In this document: one piece after another, positions 47,960 through 60,053 of the stretch
Layout of the letters: each line of letters begins with the position of its first letter
Numbering within the stretch: position 1 is the first letter of the stretch
Assembly: GCF_014529535.1 (NCBI RefSeq)
Contig: NW_023503302.1
Coordinates: 3,684,577-3,748,576, forward strand
Direction: 5' to 3'
From: Bradysia coprophila
Lineage: Eukaryota; Arthropoda; Insecta; Diptera; Sciaridae
DNA: 64,000 nt
Position numbers and translations under genes: made by a program
The notes under the pieces: model-generated
What the model was told of the DNA's origin: nothing
What the model saw: the letters and a program-made list of their open reading frames with translations, nothing else
The model's database searches: none

Positions 47960-48085
47960 ACCGGTAATAGTACATTACTATGCAAGGGAAGTAAAGTGAT
48001 ATCTCGTATCCAGATGAGTAAAAGTAACCGAGGGCTTTAGCCCGAGGTACATTTACTCATCGTGATACGAGATATCACTTTATTT
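47960..48085. repeat. Hairpin with AGTGATATCTCGTAT arms
   Basis: AAAGTGATATCTCGTATC, GATGAGTAAAAGTA and CCGAGGGC are mirrored by GCCCGAGG, TACATTTACTCATC and GATACGAGATATCACTTT around a TTTA loop. The perfect stem is about 40 bp, a compact fold-back element found only in the left copy of the duplication. Confidence 0.7.
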
Positions 48086-48189
48086 TCCGTGTGTAGTACG
48101 GCGTTTTACTATGCGAGTGATGTAAAGGTTATTGCCTATACATGTAATAGCCTTATTACATGCACCAGCATAGTAAACATCTCTTGTTA

Positions 48190-48400
48190 GTGAACTGCTA
48201 ACAACTTGATAGTTGACTAACAAATTTGATAGTTGACTAACAAATTTGATAGTTGACTAACAACTTGATAGTTCACTAACAAATCTGATAGTTACTAACA
48301 ACTTGATAGTTGACTAACAAATCTGATAGTTGACTAACAACTTGATAGTTTTTCATTGAATGCAGTAACAACTTCGATAGTTGACTAACAACTATTACTA
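48190..48400. repeat. 18-19 bp tandem repeat TTGATAGTTGACTAACAA (left copy)
   Basis: About ten units differing in AAC/AAA linkers and small indels (GTTCACTAAC, one unit lacking GA). It recurs at 52272-52440. Not a CRISPR: units are contiguous without unique spacers. Confidence 0.8.
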
Positions 48401-50540
48401 AGCGTCTGACTACCAACGAAGATTTTTTTACTCATATCTTACGTGCAGAAAAATGCCTGCTATAGCAAATGAGCAAGTCTTATGATTGACAATTGGTAGG
48501 AAATTTTTAGTGAAAAACGTTAAATGAACCATCATTCTTATTTCGATGCAATATATAATCATTCCAATTAATTCTAAATATTTTCTTTAAATATATTATA
48601 TCCAACAATCAAACAAATATTATTACAACTCCGATAGCGAGTGTGATAGCTTTCCGCCAGAAGCGAAAGCGAGAGCCGTAATTTCCACGAGTCGAGTATC
48701 TTTATGGATAATATATTGTAACCAGTAGAAAATTCAATTTTACCGAACCATAAATAATAAAATACCGATTATTATTAATACGTATGGATTTATACACAAG
48801 TATTATGACGAATTTCTCATAGATTTTATACAGATAGAAATTTGGTAACATGTCGCTGGCAGCCTCTTCCACGTAAATCAGGTATAAAAATTAAAAAAAT
48901 TGTCTTTCACTTAACAGTTCTTTGTCGATTTTGGAATATGAAAGCAAAGGCGGTTCGCTCTTAGTGTAATTATCCTTCACGAAATGTAATGAAAGGCGTC
49001 TTGTCCGTTCCTAGGGAATTAGATCCCTTTACAGAAAATATAAAACGAGAAGGCGTTTTGTTGTTCCTAGAATTCATCCTTTTATAAAATGTAAAATGGA
49101 AAGCGTTTTGTTCATTGCTGAGAGATTTTCATCCTTCTATCTACGAAATGTAACTTAAAGACGTCTGTTCTTCACTTTTGTCGTTTTTCTAAATCGACGA
49201 AAAAAACAATCGATAAAAGTGAAGAAACGACAAAAAAAAAAAATTAATGTTATGTCGTATTATACCATCTCATATTTTATTCAACGATTAAAGGTTTTGT
49301 AATTTACGTAAGCTACCGTGTGGACTTTCTTTTTTTGTACAAAACTGTCAAGAAATAAGATTCACCCATCGTGTTTTTTTTAATTTTTACCAAAGTGGTC
49401 CTCTCATCGTTCCACTTTTCCGTAAAATAACTTCGCATCTACTCTGATTATTTGACAAATGGCAAATCGAGACAGATAATATGATAGCTCATAGCGATGG
49501 GAAGTTTTGCGGCCAGCAGCAAGCGGGCCGTAATTCACCAGACGTCGCATTTTATTTACGATTGATGGTTGATTGAAAATCTTGCTGCAAACTTTATAGA
49601 AAATGACATTTCGTTCACGTTTTGAAGGTTTATTGAAGAACTTTTTCTGTCAATTTGTTTTCATTATAGAGATAATTCGATATATCATATGTTCTAAATA
49701 TGTCATATTTAGGACTACAGCATATTAAAAATCAATTGGGATGAAAATGTAGGCCATTTTGTATCAGTGATCTTCGAAAGTTCAGCAAAGTAAAATTGAT
49801 CAAAATATATTTGAAAAAAATTTTCCGTCAAGGGCCCTGACGCCCCAAAAGGTGGACCAAGTTATTGATAAGTTTTGCTTTTACAAGGCACAGTCAAAAA
49901 TATGGATTTTTGGTCTCTCTCTCCTTTCATTTACTTTAGCAGTATATTGAGATAGATATCATTATACCGAAAAAGTACTCTCCAATCTCGATTCTTTGTG
50001 TTTGTTTAGCCAAAAGTATCTAAATGTTCACGATGATAATTCACATATTATTGGTTGTTACTGTAGAGATAGCAGGAAGAAATAGTTATTACTGAAAAGA
50101 AAAGTGATAGGTTAATAGAATAGAATAGATAAGAGTTTTTGGGAGGCTTATTCAATAAGAAGCAGGACCAACCCCAGATCAAAGGACTTTGTTCCCTACT
50201 GCCTGACACTTACTTCCGTTAGGAGATTTCACTGTTTTCGGTAAGAGTCATTGGTGCACGTGATATTAATGATGGGAGATCCTCATCTGGAGTTTATGAT
50301 ACCTGAAGGTGAGAAACCTGAGATTGGTGTAAGAGTGGAGAAATCCGATAAGGACTATATACACGATCATTCTGTGGATGATGGATGAAGGTTCCATGTG
50401 GTTTGTGATTCCACCAACTACTCCCTTATTTCCGATCTCATAAGTTAAAAGAGGGAGTTCAAAGCTCAGGATTTCGACACAACTGGTCGAATATGCTTGG
50501 GTAATTCCACTTCGTCAGAATTTTCAACTATTAGGAATTC
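48401..50540. other. Non-coding part of the left duplicate
   Basis: Contains a hairpin, CTTCACTTTTGTCG/CGATAAAAGTGAAG, at about 49170-49225. It also has two copies of a CGAGTGTGAAG...GCCGTAATT motif (about 48640-48690 and 49500-49550) resembling the leader module at 7.6-8.0 kb. All of it recurs at 52440-54530. No gene recognised. Confidence 0.5.
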
Positions 50541-50542
50541 CA

Positions 50543-50875
50543 CTATGGCCAGACTACGCGTTCATCAAAAGAAAAGTGATCATTGTAATTGATGAAATTA
50601 ACTATTTGCAGGATCATTGTAATTGTGGTAAAGAGGAACATTAAAACCTTAGGCTTAGGCTTCCTGATACGGCGAATTCCATGACCTGTTTCCGTGAATG
50701 GACGAACGAATTTCGATTCATTTGGCTCGAAAGCTGAAAAAGCCTTTTTTGACGCATCTTCATCTCTTGAGAACATACGAAATAATTCTTTCCAAAAGTT
50801 TAATATTTCAGCGGACAACAGATTAATTCCACTTCCTCGCCGTCTTCCGAAATATACAACTAATTTACAATTCAT
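50543..50875 (-). other. Open frame of 110 codons, unrecognised, left duplicate
   Basis: The frame lies just downstream of MTRES1 on the same strand. The corresponding stretch of the right copy (about 54530-54850) is broken by indels within 20 codons. The frame contains PNESKFVRPFTETGHGIR. Without an error-free sequence I cannot tell whether it is a gene, a 3' UTR or chance. Confidence 0.2.
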
Positions 50876-50893
50876 TGGCCTACGGTCGAAAAT

Positions 50894-51697
50894 TTATTCT
50901 GGCCGTTTCGACTGTTTGTATCATTTTGACCACTGTATTTTTCTAGTTTTTTAAATTCTTATATCTCGTCAGCCCAATTGATAAGTCTTCTCCATTGGCT
51001 TTTCTTGTAACAATTACGATCGTGACACTATCAAATGTTCTTTATTTCACCACGGCTCAATCCTTGATAATGTTACCTCATCTTGTAGACGAACGCTGCA
51101 AATGTAATTTGACTGTAAAACTGAAAAGGAATTTAATCGAAGCAACGGATATATAAACCACTTACCCTAACATCTCTTTTTCGCCTCACTTTATTGCCAT
51201 TCCTCGGAATTACCTGTCATAAGAAGGCACTATTCGATTTACTTGCAAGAAAACATCAATTTCAGTCCAACCGTTCATATATGTAACTTAACTTCTTCAC
51301 TTTCTAGCTAATCCAAAGACCCGATTTAACTATCAAAATCATACGCAGTGAAGAACTCGTACTGTTTGTTATTTGGCATCATAACAAATCTCTGTCATGA
51401 AGTTGAGCGTCTATCCCTGTAACTTATCATGCTGTCACCAAGTTCGACTTAAGCTAGGAATTAAGATGACCCACCAATCACTCTCATCGCCTTCTATTCT
51501 GTGATTTATTGTATTTGAGATCGACAACGAATAACCATTGGCTTAAAGTCCACTGCTGGGCACTTTTTCGTTGAAACCAATATATGTGCCGATTAACGTT
51601 TGATCACACCGGAACTGTACATAATTGAATGCCACTGAGCATCGTACCGATACAGGCCGTTTTGAGAAATTTCTATTAATTATTGAAAGACAGACAT
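50894..51697 (-). pseudogene. MTRES1: MTRES1 homologue, indel-broken left copy
   Basis: Same exon order as the right copy (start codon near 51697, exons near 51475-51697, 51302-51416, 51172-51249 and 50894-51098), but each exon carries one or more frame-breaking single-base indels. For example, exon 1 loses the frame shortly after NRNFSK, and the S4-like segment is split between frames. Intron positions match. Because intronic and intergenic sequence has the same indel load as the exons, this is better explained as assembly error than as pseudogenisation. Confidence 0.6.
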
Positions 51698-52025
51698 ACT
51701 GGATATTGTCTGAAGCACCCAATAACGACGAGGAAAGAGGTTGACGTTGGAGTAACAAGAAGTAGAATGACAGAATTTGACAATGTTGTGCATGTTAACA
51801 CATGTCTTTTCGACACAATCGCTAGATGACTTGTATGATGCAAGTACCGCAATTTTGAAATTATGTCCGTGATGGTACAGAGTTGAAACGACGCGTTTGA
51901 ACTTATTTACAATAAGCAAAAATGGGATAAGATACCATCAGATTTTCTTTGCTGACATATTATGTCAAGATATAATTTTGGAAAGCATTTCCCTTAAATA
52001 GAAAAATTCTGTAAATAAAATATTT
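51698..52025. other. 5' flank of left MTRES1 copy
   Basis: Minus-strand upstream region of the left MTRES1 copy, matching 55652-55993 of the right copy. No further gene seen. Confidence 0.4.
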
Positions 52026-52271
52026 CAATGTTAATTTCACTGTCGTAATCCTTATCTCGTTGTTGAGGCTCTATTTGTTTAATTACGCTAGTCATTTGTA
52101 ATTCTTCTTTTTTATAATTTTTTAATCTACTGTTATGAAAAAGTCTGTGAACATTTGTATGAGGACCTACCTTGTTGTTTTTCGATAAATAAACCATTAA
52201 ATTACATTTCTGATTAATTGATGAAAACTGGCCAGAATATGAACGCATTTTAATTGTTTCATTTATTTCGA

Positions 52272-52440
52272 ATACTTGATAGTTGACTAACAAATTTGAT
52301 AGTTGACTAACAACTTGATAGTTCACTAACAATCTGATAGTTGACTAACAACTTGATAGTTGACTAACAAATCTGATAGTTGACTAACAACTTGATAGTT
52401 GACTAAACTTCATAGTTGACTAACAAATTTGCGTCTACTA
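52272..52440. repeat. 18-19 bp tandem repeat TTGATAGTTGACTAACAA (right copy)
   Basis: About nine contiguous units, same consensus as at 48190-48400, again with unit-level indels. Confidence 0.8.
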
Positions 52441-54858
52441 CCAAAGAAAGATGTTTTTTACTCAATATCTTACGGCAGAAAAATGCCTGCTATCAAATGA
52501 GCACACTATGATTGAAAATTGTAGGAAATTTTATGAAAAACGTTAAATGTAACCATCATTCTTTTTAGGCAATATATAAGTCATTCTCAATTAATTTCTA
52601 AATATTTTCTTTAAATTAATTATTCCAACAATCAAACAAAATATTTTACAACTCCGATACGAGTGTGAAGCTTTCCGCCAGAGCGAAGCGAGAGCCGTAA
52701 TTCTCACGAGTCGAGATATCTTATGGGATAATATATTAGACCAATAGAAAAATTCAATTTTACCGATACAAAATAATAAAATACCGATTATTATTAATAG
52801 CGTATGGATTTATACAAAGTTTATACAATTTCATCATAGATTTTATACAGATAGAAATTTGGTACATGTCGCTGGCACCTCTTCAGTAAATCAGTAAAAA
52901 ATTAAAAAAAATTGTCTTTCCTTAACACTTTGTCGATTTTGGAAATATAAAGCAAAGGCGGTTCGTTCTTAGGTAATTTATCCTTCAACGAAATGTAATG
53001 AGAAGGCGTCTTGTCCGTTCCTAGGGAATTAATCCCTTTACAAAATATAACGAGAAGGCGTTTTGTTGGTTCCTAGAATTCATCCTTTTATAAAATGTAA
53101 TGAGAAGGCGTTTTGTTCATTACTAGAGATTTCATCCTTCTACGAAATGTAACTTAAAGACGTCTGTTCTTCACTTTTGTCGTTTTCTAAATCGACGAAA
53201 AAAATCGATAAAAGTGAAGAAACGACAAAAAAAAAAAATTAATTTATCGGTCGTTTATTACCATCCATATTTTATTCACGATTAAAGGTTTTGTAAATTT
53301 AGTAAGTACCGGTGGACTTTCTTTTTTTGTACAAAACTGTAAGAAAAGATCACCCATCGTGTTTTTTTTAATTTTTACCAAAGTGTCCTCTCATCGTTCC
53401 ATCTTATTCGTAAAACTTCGCATCTACTCTGATTAAATTTGACAAAATGGCAATCGAACAGAATAATAGATAGCTCATACGAGTGGGAAGTTTGCGGCCA
53501 GAGCAGAGCGGGGCCGTAATTCACACGAGTCGCATTTTATTTACGATTGATGGTTGATTGAAAATCTTGCTGCAAATTTATAGAAAAATGACAGTTTCTT
53601 ACGTTTGAAGGTTTATTTGAAGAACTTTTTCTGTCAATTTGTTTTCATGTATAGAGTAATCGATATATCAATGTTCTAAATATGTCAATTTTTTAGGACT
53701 ACAGCATATGTAAAAACAAATTGGGATGAAATGTAGGCATTTGTATCAGTGATGCTTCGGAAGTTCAACAATAAAATTGATCAAAAATATATTGAAAAAA
53801 TTTTCAGTCAAGGGACCTGACCCGCCCAAAAGGTGGGACCAAGTTATTGATAAGTTTTGCTTTACAAAGTGGCACAGTCAAAAATATGGATTTTTGGTCT
53901 CTCCTTTCATTTACTTAGCAGTATATTGAGATAGATATCAATTTTACCGAAAAAGTACTCTCTCAATCTCGATTCTTTGTGTTGTTTAGCCAAAGTATTA
54001 AATGTTCACTGATAATTCACATATTTTGGTTGTACTGTAGAGATAGCAGGAAAGAATAGTTATTACTGAAAAGAAAAGTGATAGGTTAGATAGATAGATT
54101 AGAATAGAGTTTTTGGGAGGCTTATTCAATTAAGAAGCAGGAACCCAGATCAAAGGGACTTTGTTCCCTACTGCCTGACCTTACTTCCGTTAGGGAGATT
54201 TCACTGTTTTCGGTAAGAAGTCATTGTGGCACGTGATATGTAATGATGGTAGATCCTCATCTTGGAGTTTATGATACCTGAAGGTGAGAAACCTGAGATT
54301 GGTGTAGAGTGGAGAATCCATAAGGATATATACACCGATCAATTCTGTGGAGATGATGGATGAAGGTTCCAGTGGTTTGTGATTGCACCAACTACTCGCC
54401 TTATTTCCGATCTCATAAGTTAAAGGAGTTCATAACTCCAGGATTTCGACACAACTGGTCGGAATAGCTTGGTGTGAATTCCACTTCGTCAGAATTTTCA
54501 TATTAGGAATCCCACTATGCCAGACTACGGTCACAGAAAGAAAAGTGATCATTGTAATTGATGAAAGTTGCCGCTATTTGCAGGATCATTGTATGTGTGT
54601 AAAGAGGAACATTAAAACCTTAGGCTTAGGCTTCCTGATACGGCGAATTCCATGACCTGTTCCGTGAATGACGAACGAGATTTCGATTAATTTGCTCGAA
54701 AGCTGAAAAGCTTTTTTGACCATCTTCCATCTCTGAGAACATACGAAATAATTTCTTTCAAAAGTTTAATTTTCAGCGAAACAGATTTTAATTCAACTTC
54801 TCGCCGTCTCTCCGAAATAACAAACTAATTTACAATTCATTGCCTACGGTCCGAAAAT
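52441..54858. other. Non-coding part of the right duplicate
   Basis: Collinear with 48401-50893. It holds the CTTCACTTTTGTCG hairpin near 53170-53220 and the two GCCAGAGCGAAGCGAGAGCC-like motifs near 52670 and 53495. The region just after MTRES1 on the minus strand gives no stable frame. Confidence 0.45.
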
Positions 54859-55651
54859 TTATTCTGCCGTTTCCGACTGTTTGTATGCATTTTGACCACT
54901 GTAGTTTTCTATTGTTAAATTCTTATATCTGCGCAGCCCAATTGAAATGTCTTCTTCATTGGCTTTTGCTTTAACAATTACGAGTCGTGACACTATCAAA
55001 TGTTCTTTATTCAACGGGCTCAATCCTTTGATAATGTCTACCTCATCTTGTAGACGAAGCTGCAATTGTAATTTGACTGTAACTGAAAAGAATTTGATCG
55101 AAGCAACGGATATAAACCACTTACCGTAACACTCTTTTTCGCCACTTTATTGCCATTCACTCGAATTTTACTGTCATAGAAGGCACTTTCGATTTTACTG
55201 CAAGAAAACAGTCAATTTCAGTCCACCGGTTCATATTGTAACTTACTGTCTTTACTTTCTAGCCAATCCAAGACCCGATTTAACTATCAAATCCATACGC
55301 AGTGAAGAGACTCGTACTGTTGTTATTTCGGCATCATAAAAATCTCTGTCAGTGGAAGTTGAGCCGTCATCCTGTAATTATAGTGCTGTCACCAAGTTCG
55401 ACTTAAGCTAGGAATTAGAGTGTACCCACCTCCTCGTCATCGCCTTTCTTATTCTGTGATTTATTGTATTTGAATCGACACTGAATACCATTGCTTAAAG
55501 TCACTGCTGGCAGCTTTTTCGTTGAACAAATATGTTGACGATTAACTGTTTGATCACCCGGACCCTGTACATAATTTGAATGCCAGCTGAGGCATCGTAC
55601 CGATACAGCCGTTTTGAGGAAATTTCTATTAATTATTGAAACGACAGACAT
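54859..55651 (-). CDS. MTRES1: MTRES1 (C6orf203) homologue: mitochondrial S4-like RNA-binding protein, 4 exons, 203 aa
   Basis: Minus-strand exons are 55651-55430, 55371-55256, 55197-55125 and 55059-54859, joined in phases 0, 2 and 0 across GT/AG introns of 58-65 bp; donors read GTGGGT, GTAAAG and GTAAGT. The N-terminus (MSVVSIINRNFLKTAVSVRC) is basic with few acids, as in a mitochondrial presequence. An acidic linker (KKGDDEE) follows. The S4-like domain (about 93-165) reads VRVSSLRMDLIVKSGLGLAR, NKIESAFYDSKIRVNGNKVA, KKSVT and DEVDII. The tail has GLRRYKNL. This matches the metazoan MTRES1 pattern (RVDLVLKTGLGIARNKVE, LRRWKSLKL). In humans MTRES1 binds RNA in the mitochondrial matrix and supports mitochondrial transcription and ribosome quality control. 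It lies within the error-rich duplication, so single residues may be wrong. An upstream non-coding exon is possible (CTCAG precedes the ATG). Confidence 0.85.
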
Positions 55652-55993
55652 CTGAGAATATTGTTATGAAGCAACCAAAACGGACGAGGAAAGAGGTTGG
55701 AGTCGTTGGAGTACACAAGAAGTAGAATGACAGATTTGACATGTTGTGCATGTTTAAACACATGTCTTTCGACACAATCGCTAGATGGCTTGTATGATGC
55801 AAGTACAGCAAATTTGAAATTAGTCCGTGAATGGTACAAGTTTGAAACGAGCGTTTGAGAATTATTTACATAGCAAAGCAATGGGGAAATACCATCAGAA
55901 TTTTCTTTGCTGACATAATGTCAAGGGATATAATTTGGAAAGCATTTTCCTTAAAAATACAGAAAAATTCTGGAAATAAAATATTTTTCCAAA

Positions 55994-56062
55994 AAATATC
56001 CTGCATAATATACTGGTATACTAATGGTATCTAAGGTATTAGGTAGATATTTAATCAGTAGC
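55994..56062. other. Junction right of the duplication
   Basis: Sequence right of AATAAAATATTTTT is not shared with the left copy, so the duplication ends here. Confidence 0.5.
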
Positions 56063-56383
56063 CCAGTTCACGTTAAAAAAATGTGTGCAAAATTCTCAGC
56101 AAAATGTCATTTCCGTTTCTTTTTCCAAATTTCCTAGAACATCAAAATGAATAAAAAAAATGTTCGGAGGTTGCGCAACGCACTTGATGGAGCATGTGTT
56201 TCCATGCGTTTCAATGCGTTGCTATGCGTTTACATGTAAACTTCGAAAGCATTGCGCGACCTCTAAACATTTTTTTTATTGATTTTGATTTTCTAGGAAA
56301 TTGTTTATTATTGGAAAAAAAACGGATACGACATTCTGCTGAAAGTTTTGCACACATTTTTTTTTTACGTGAACTGGGCTATT
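56063..56383. repeat. 320 bp fold-back element
   Basis: Left end AGCCCAGTTCACGTTAAAAA continues into ATGTGTGCAAAATTCTCAGC; the right end is the mirror (GCACACAT...ACGTGAACTGGGCT). Arms of about 130 bp include TTTCCTAGAA/TTCTAGGAAA and GAGGTTGCGCAACGC/GCATTGCGCGACCTC. The centre has GCGTTTC/ATGCGTT short repeats. The flanks ATTTAATCAG and ATTTATTAATCAG hint at a duplicated AT-rich target. Confidence 0.75.
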
Positions 56384-58026
56384 TATTAATCAGGTCTATT
56401 TTTGATTTTATTTGGAAAATTCCAAAGTTTATCAAAAATAAATTCTGATAAACTTTGACACATTAGACCGAGCTATGTAAATAGAGTATTATTCTGACAC
56501 GCCAAATATTCTACTACTATGCTTTAAGTATGGTTTCCACTCAAAAAACATAGCTAACGCCGACCCGTACGAAACACCTATTCGTATCAAAAGCCTTTAA
56601 TGTGAAACTCTTCATTTCTCTTACTTCATTTTCTTCTCTGCTGAAAAACTATTCTTCCTTTTAAATCACTTACATTATCCACTCTTTGCCTTGTTATCAT
56701 ATACAATTAAATTGCCGGAGGCAATATAGACAGCCCCGTACGAAGTCAAATTTCATAAATTCCGCTATATTTACCTATATTTCACTGTAAATAAACATTT
56801 CACAGAGGAATATGCTATTATATAGCTCTATATGCCTGTATATAGCTCAATATAGCTGTATATAGGTATATATAGATGTCCATATATGGAATCCCTGAAA
56901 CCCCTCACACTTAACACATTATTTCCATGTTAACAGAAACTCTCTAAGCATCATTTTTCCCACTTTATATCACTTTTAATAAAATCCAATATGGCCGCCG
57001 GCAGCCATTTTGTTAGGAGACCGGAAATAGGACCGACGCTTTACATTTGTTAATACCTTTCAAACAAAAAAAAAATTCATGAAATTCGGTCAAAATTTAC
57101 TCGAGATATTGACAAAATACTCCACGTTCACTGTACGGCCGAGTAGGCAGATAAGAGCTCACTCCAAGAGACCTAGCTCACGCTCCGGAGAACATAATTT
57201 CATGTTCATGTGGAAAAATCTGCAATAGAAACGGTGTTGAGGAATTTCGCGCCGTGTCATTCACAATAACCCACAAAGTGACATTTTCCTTATACAAAAT
57301 GTGTCATTTTGTCAATTATTGTGAATGACGTGGCGCGAAATTCGTAGCAGCCATAGAAACCTGTCTCAAATAAAAATATCGGAAACCTGCGAAACTTTTT
57401 TACCCGGAAAAAGTATTTTCGTCACAAAAGGGATGTGTCTTTCGGGTTTATTTATTAGAGTAGACCCTGTATTTTATACTAAGACCGTTTTACCAACAAT
57501 TCACTTTTTGGCATAGACAAGAAAGCCTTTGCAGTGTCGATACTTCGAAAAACTAGAAGATTTTAAAAAAATCGTCTTGGGCAAAGCGTAGAACATTTTT
57601 GAAAATATTTTTTTTGGTCTTAAAATTTTCGTTAGACTTTGCTGAGTCGGATCAGCTAGGTCCAAAAGCTCGGATGGAAAATATTCAAAAATCGACCGAC
57701 CCTATTGTTCATGTAGCGTGAAATGTATATTATCTAGGTATTTGTCCCACGTCAAGAAACCAATTGAGATATCAACGAGAAAAAATCTGAAAACAATCGT
57801 CACAATCTTATACGATATTTCCTGCATTAATTTCGCATCAATGGCAGCACTTGAACTTTATCATTAAACAAATCTAAAATCGCTTTGCGTACAAACAAAA
57901 TATCTTAAAAAACAGAATAGCTAGAAAGATGTTTTCTACGAAGCAGTCAATATTAGACTAAATAGTCAGCTGTTGCACTGCACTGATCTGAAATTCGGTG
58001 GAAGAAAAATTTGAAAATCGAACAAT
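56384..58026. other. Intergenic, with a small hairpin and a dispersed repeat
   Basis: At 57238-57350 GAATTTCGCGCCGTGTCATT with CACAATAA is mirrored by TTATTGTGAATGACGTGGCG with CGAAATTC, a ~110 bp fold-back. At 56810-56900 lies the second copy of the AGATGTCCATATATGGAAT repeat seen near 2090. No gene seen before the transporter. Confidence 0.5.
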
Positions 58027-60053
58027 ATGGAGGAATCAGCGGAGAAGTCATTACTACAACCGCATCCAAAGAAATTGAAAGTCCTAACGACTGCAGCGAT
58101 TTACTTGGGAAATATCTGTTTGGTAAGTGAACGTTAATATTGTGTTCATAGCCTAGCCACCCACTTCTCACTGAACCCATCTTCTCATTCACCAGTAAAA
58201 TTCATATAAATCTTACAAATGTTTCTGGGTTTTAACTTGATTTTGTGTTTATTTTCTGTACGTTGCTATTATGCCTTCTTGTAAATCGGTACTTAAGAAT
58301 CGGTTTCCAAATTTTATACAACATGCCGAACAATGAAGAAGAAAAAAAAAGAAAAAGAAACTATTCATGTAAATAGAATGTTCACCTGTTTGTAGACCTT
58401 GCCATCCATTAATGTCGATTTCAATCTACAACCTATCTGCGACAGGAGCTGCTACTGTTGAATGGTCGACTTATTTTGCGAGTGTAAAATTTTTAACTGA
58501 CAGCACAGCCTCACAATGCAGAGGACTTTTGAGGCTAAAACTGGTGGAACAGCAGCAGAGGTTTAATTTAAATAATCTTTAAATGAAGATTCGTTGTCAC
58601 TTTACTGGGAGAATTTAATTTTCATCCTTTTTGCACTCACACCACCTTCAACTTCAACACATGATAAGTCGTAAAGACATCACTCAACCACTCATTTGTT
58701 CATAACATGAATATAAATAATTTCCAATAGTTTCCAATTAGGGTTATCTTGTTAATGTAATCGCACCAGCCCTAGAAGACCTACGATCGAAATACCGTAC
58801 AGACATTGAACAAATCTCAGTTGTGTTCACGATTCAGCTTGTTGCTTATTGCGTTGGAGCCGTAATATGTAATTATCATATTGTCACACTATGTGTATTG
58901 TGCTGCCGAAATAACCCTTTCATAATTTTGAGGATAAACAGATGGATTTGTGGCAAAATTCGTGAACCGACAATTAATCATTATAGTAGCGTTAATCTTA
59001 ATGGCATTTTCGCTATATGTGATTCCCCATTGTCCAACGGAGTTGGCATTTTTCATTGTTGGCGGAATCCTTGGTCTCTCTTCGGGACTATGCGATGCGT
59101 CCCATATAGTGTGGGTAATTGAAATATGGCAAGAGAAAGCAGCTCCTTTCATTCTGTCTCAACATCTTTTTTTCGCCATCGGTTCCGTCATTCCGTCACT
59201 GCTGATGGCTCCATTTTTGAACAATAACACAACGACTAACCACGGAGCGGAATCGAGAATTTACATCCCGTTTACGATTTTAGGTGCAATAGCCAGCATA
59301 GCTTTGCTATTTCAAGTATTGCTATTCGCATTCTGCAGATACTATACGCCGCCGATGTACGCTAACGAAAACTCGAATGAATTAGCAAGCAGAAGCGATC
59401 CGTCACAAGGGGAGCAAGATCTGTCGAAAGACATCACCGTTCCTGCAAACAATTCTAAATTCATATTGGGGATCACCACAAGACGAATTCAACTAATTGT
59501 TATCGCTGGGGTCTTTCTTGGCGCCTACCAGGGTATGGAAGTATGTTCCTTGCAATTTGTTCCAATATTTGGGCAATACAGCGATCTACATATGACTGAG
59601 TCAGCGTCTGCCTACGTTCTGAGTGCCCTAACAGGAATGTTTGCTGTTGGACGAATTATTGGCCTAGTTCTAATTTTGAAAATGCGACCGGAACTCATTC
59701 TATGCATCAACTTTGCCCTTGTAGTGATTGCTAATCTCATGCTACTTATATGGGCCAATGACAACTTAACAATGTTTTGGATCGGCTGTATTTTACTGGG
59801 GGCAGGATACTCGACAATGTATCCCAGTTTTTGTGCATTTATCGAAAAGTATTTAGTATTTACCAATTTCGTGGGGTCATTTGTTTGTGTCACCGGTTCA
59901 ATATTCGCTGCCACCTATCCGCTGATTGTGGGACACTTCATAGAAAAAGATGCTATAGTTTTAACGTACACCAACTTTTTTAGCACGCTACTTTGCATAT
60001 TGACCATTATGTGGGGATATCTGTTGGTGCGTAAGGTCACAACTAGAGTGTAA
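58027..60053 (+). CDS. MFS transporter of the MFSD4/NaGLT1 family, 3 exons, 444 aa
   Basis: Exons are 58027-58122, 58742-58868 and 58942-60053, with donors GTAAGT and GTAATT and introns of 619 and 73 bp; phases are consistent. A short cytosolic N-terminus (MEESAEKSLLQPHPKKLK) precedes the first membrane segment. Family features include GYLVNVIAPALEDLRSKY with IEQISVVFTIQL (matches the GPTLLDLR...QIS-VFF block of MFSD4), FVAKFVNRQLIII, GLSSGLCDASHIVWV, HLFFAIGSVIPSLLMAPF, a glycosylation-prone NNNTTTNH loop, and a hydrophilic central loop (about 205-248). The C-half begins RRIQLIVIAGVFLGAYQGME. The C-half has SALTGMFAVGRIIGL and GCILLGAGYSTMYPSF. About 12 membrane segments. Members are plasma-membrane sugar/solute carriers; the substrate here is not established. 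At 444 residues it is slightly shorter than vertebrate members. Confidence 0.85.

Larger units (their letters stand above)
46691..52025. repeat. Left copy of a large tandem duplication (5.3 kb)
   Basis: Starts in the LINE 3' UTR (AATGTTAATTTCACTGTCG), runs through ~1.26 kb not present in the right copy (about 46930-48200), the 18 bp repeat array, and the MTRES1 region, ending AATAAAATATTTC. The right copy begins immediately after it with the same UTR sequence. Differences between copies are dominated by one-base insertions and deletions scattered throughout, on both sides of the alignment. That is typical of raw long-read consensus rather than natural divergence. Confidence 0.8.
52026..55993. 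repeat. Right copy of the tandem duplication (4.0 kb)
   Basis: Begins with the LINE 3' UTR segment (52027-52270), passes directly into the 18 bp repeat array at 52272, and continues collinearly with the left copy to AATAAAATATTTTTCC at about 55990. It lacks the 46930-48200 stretch. Its coding part is more intact than in the left copy. Confidence 0.8.

Noticed and set aside
48190..48400. CRISPR-like repeat array
   Set aside because: Units are contiguous without unique spacers and lie in a eukaryotic context; it is a minisatellite.
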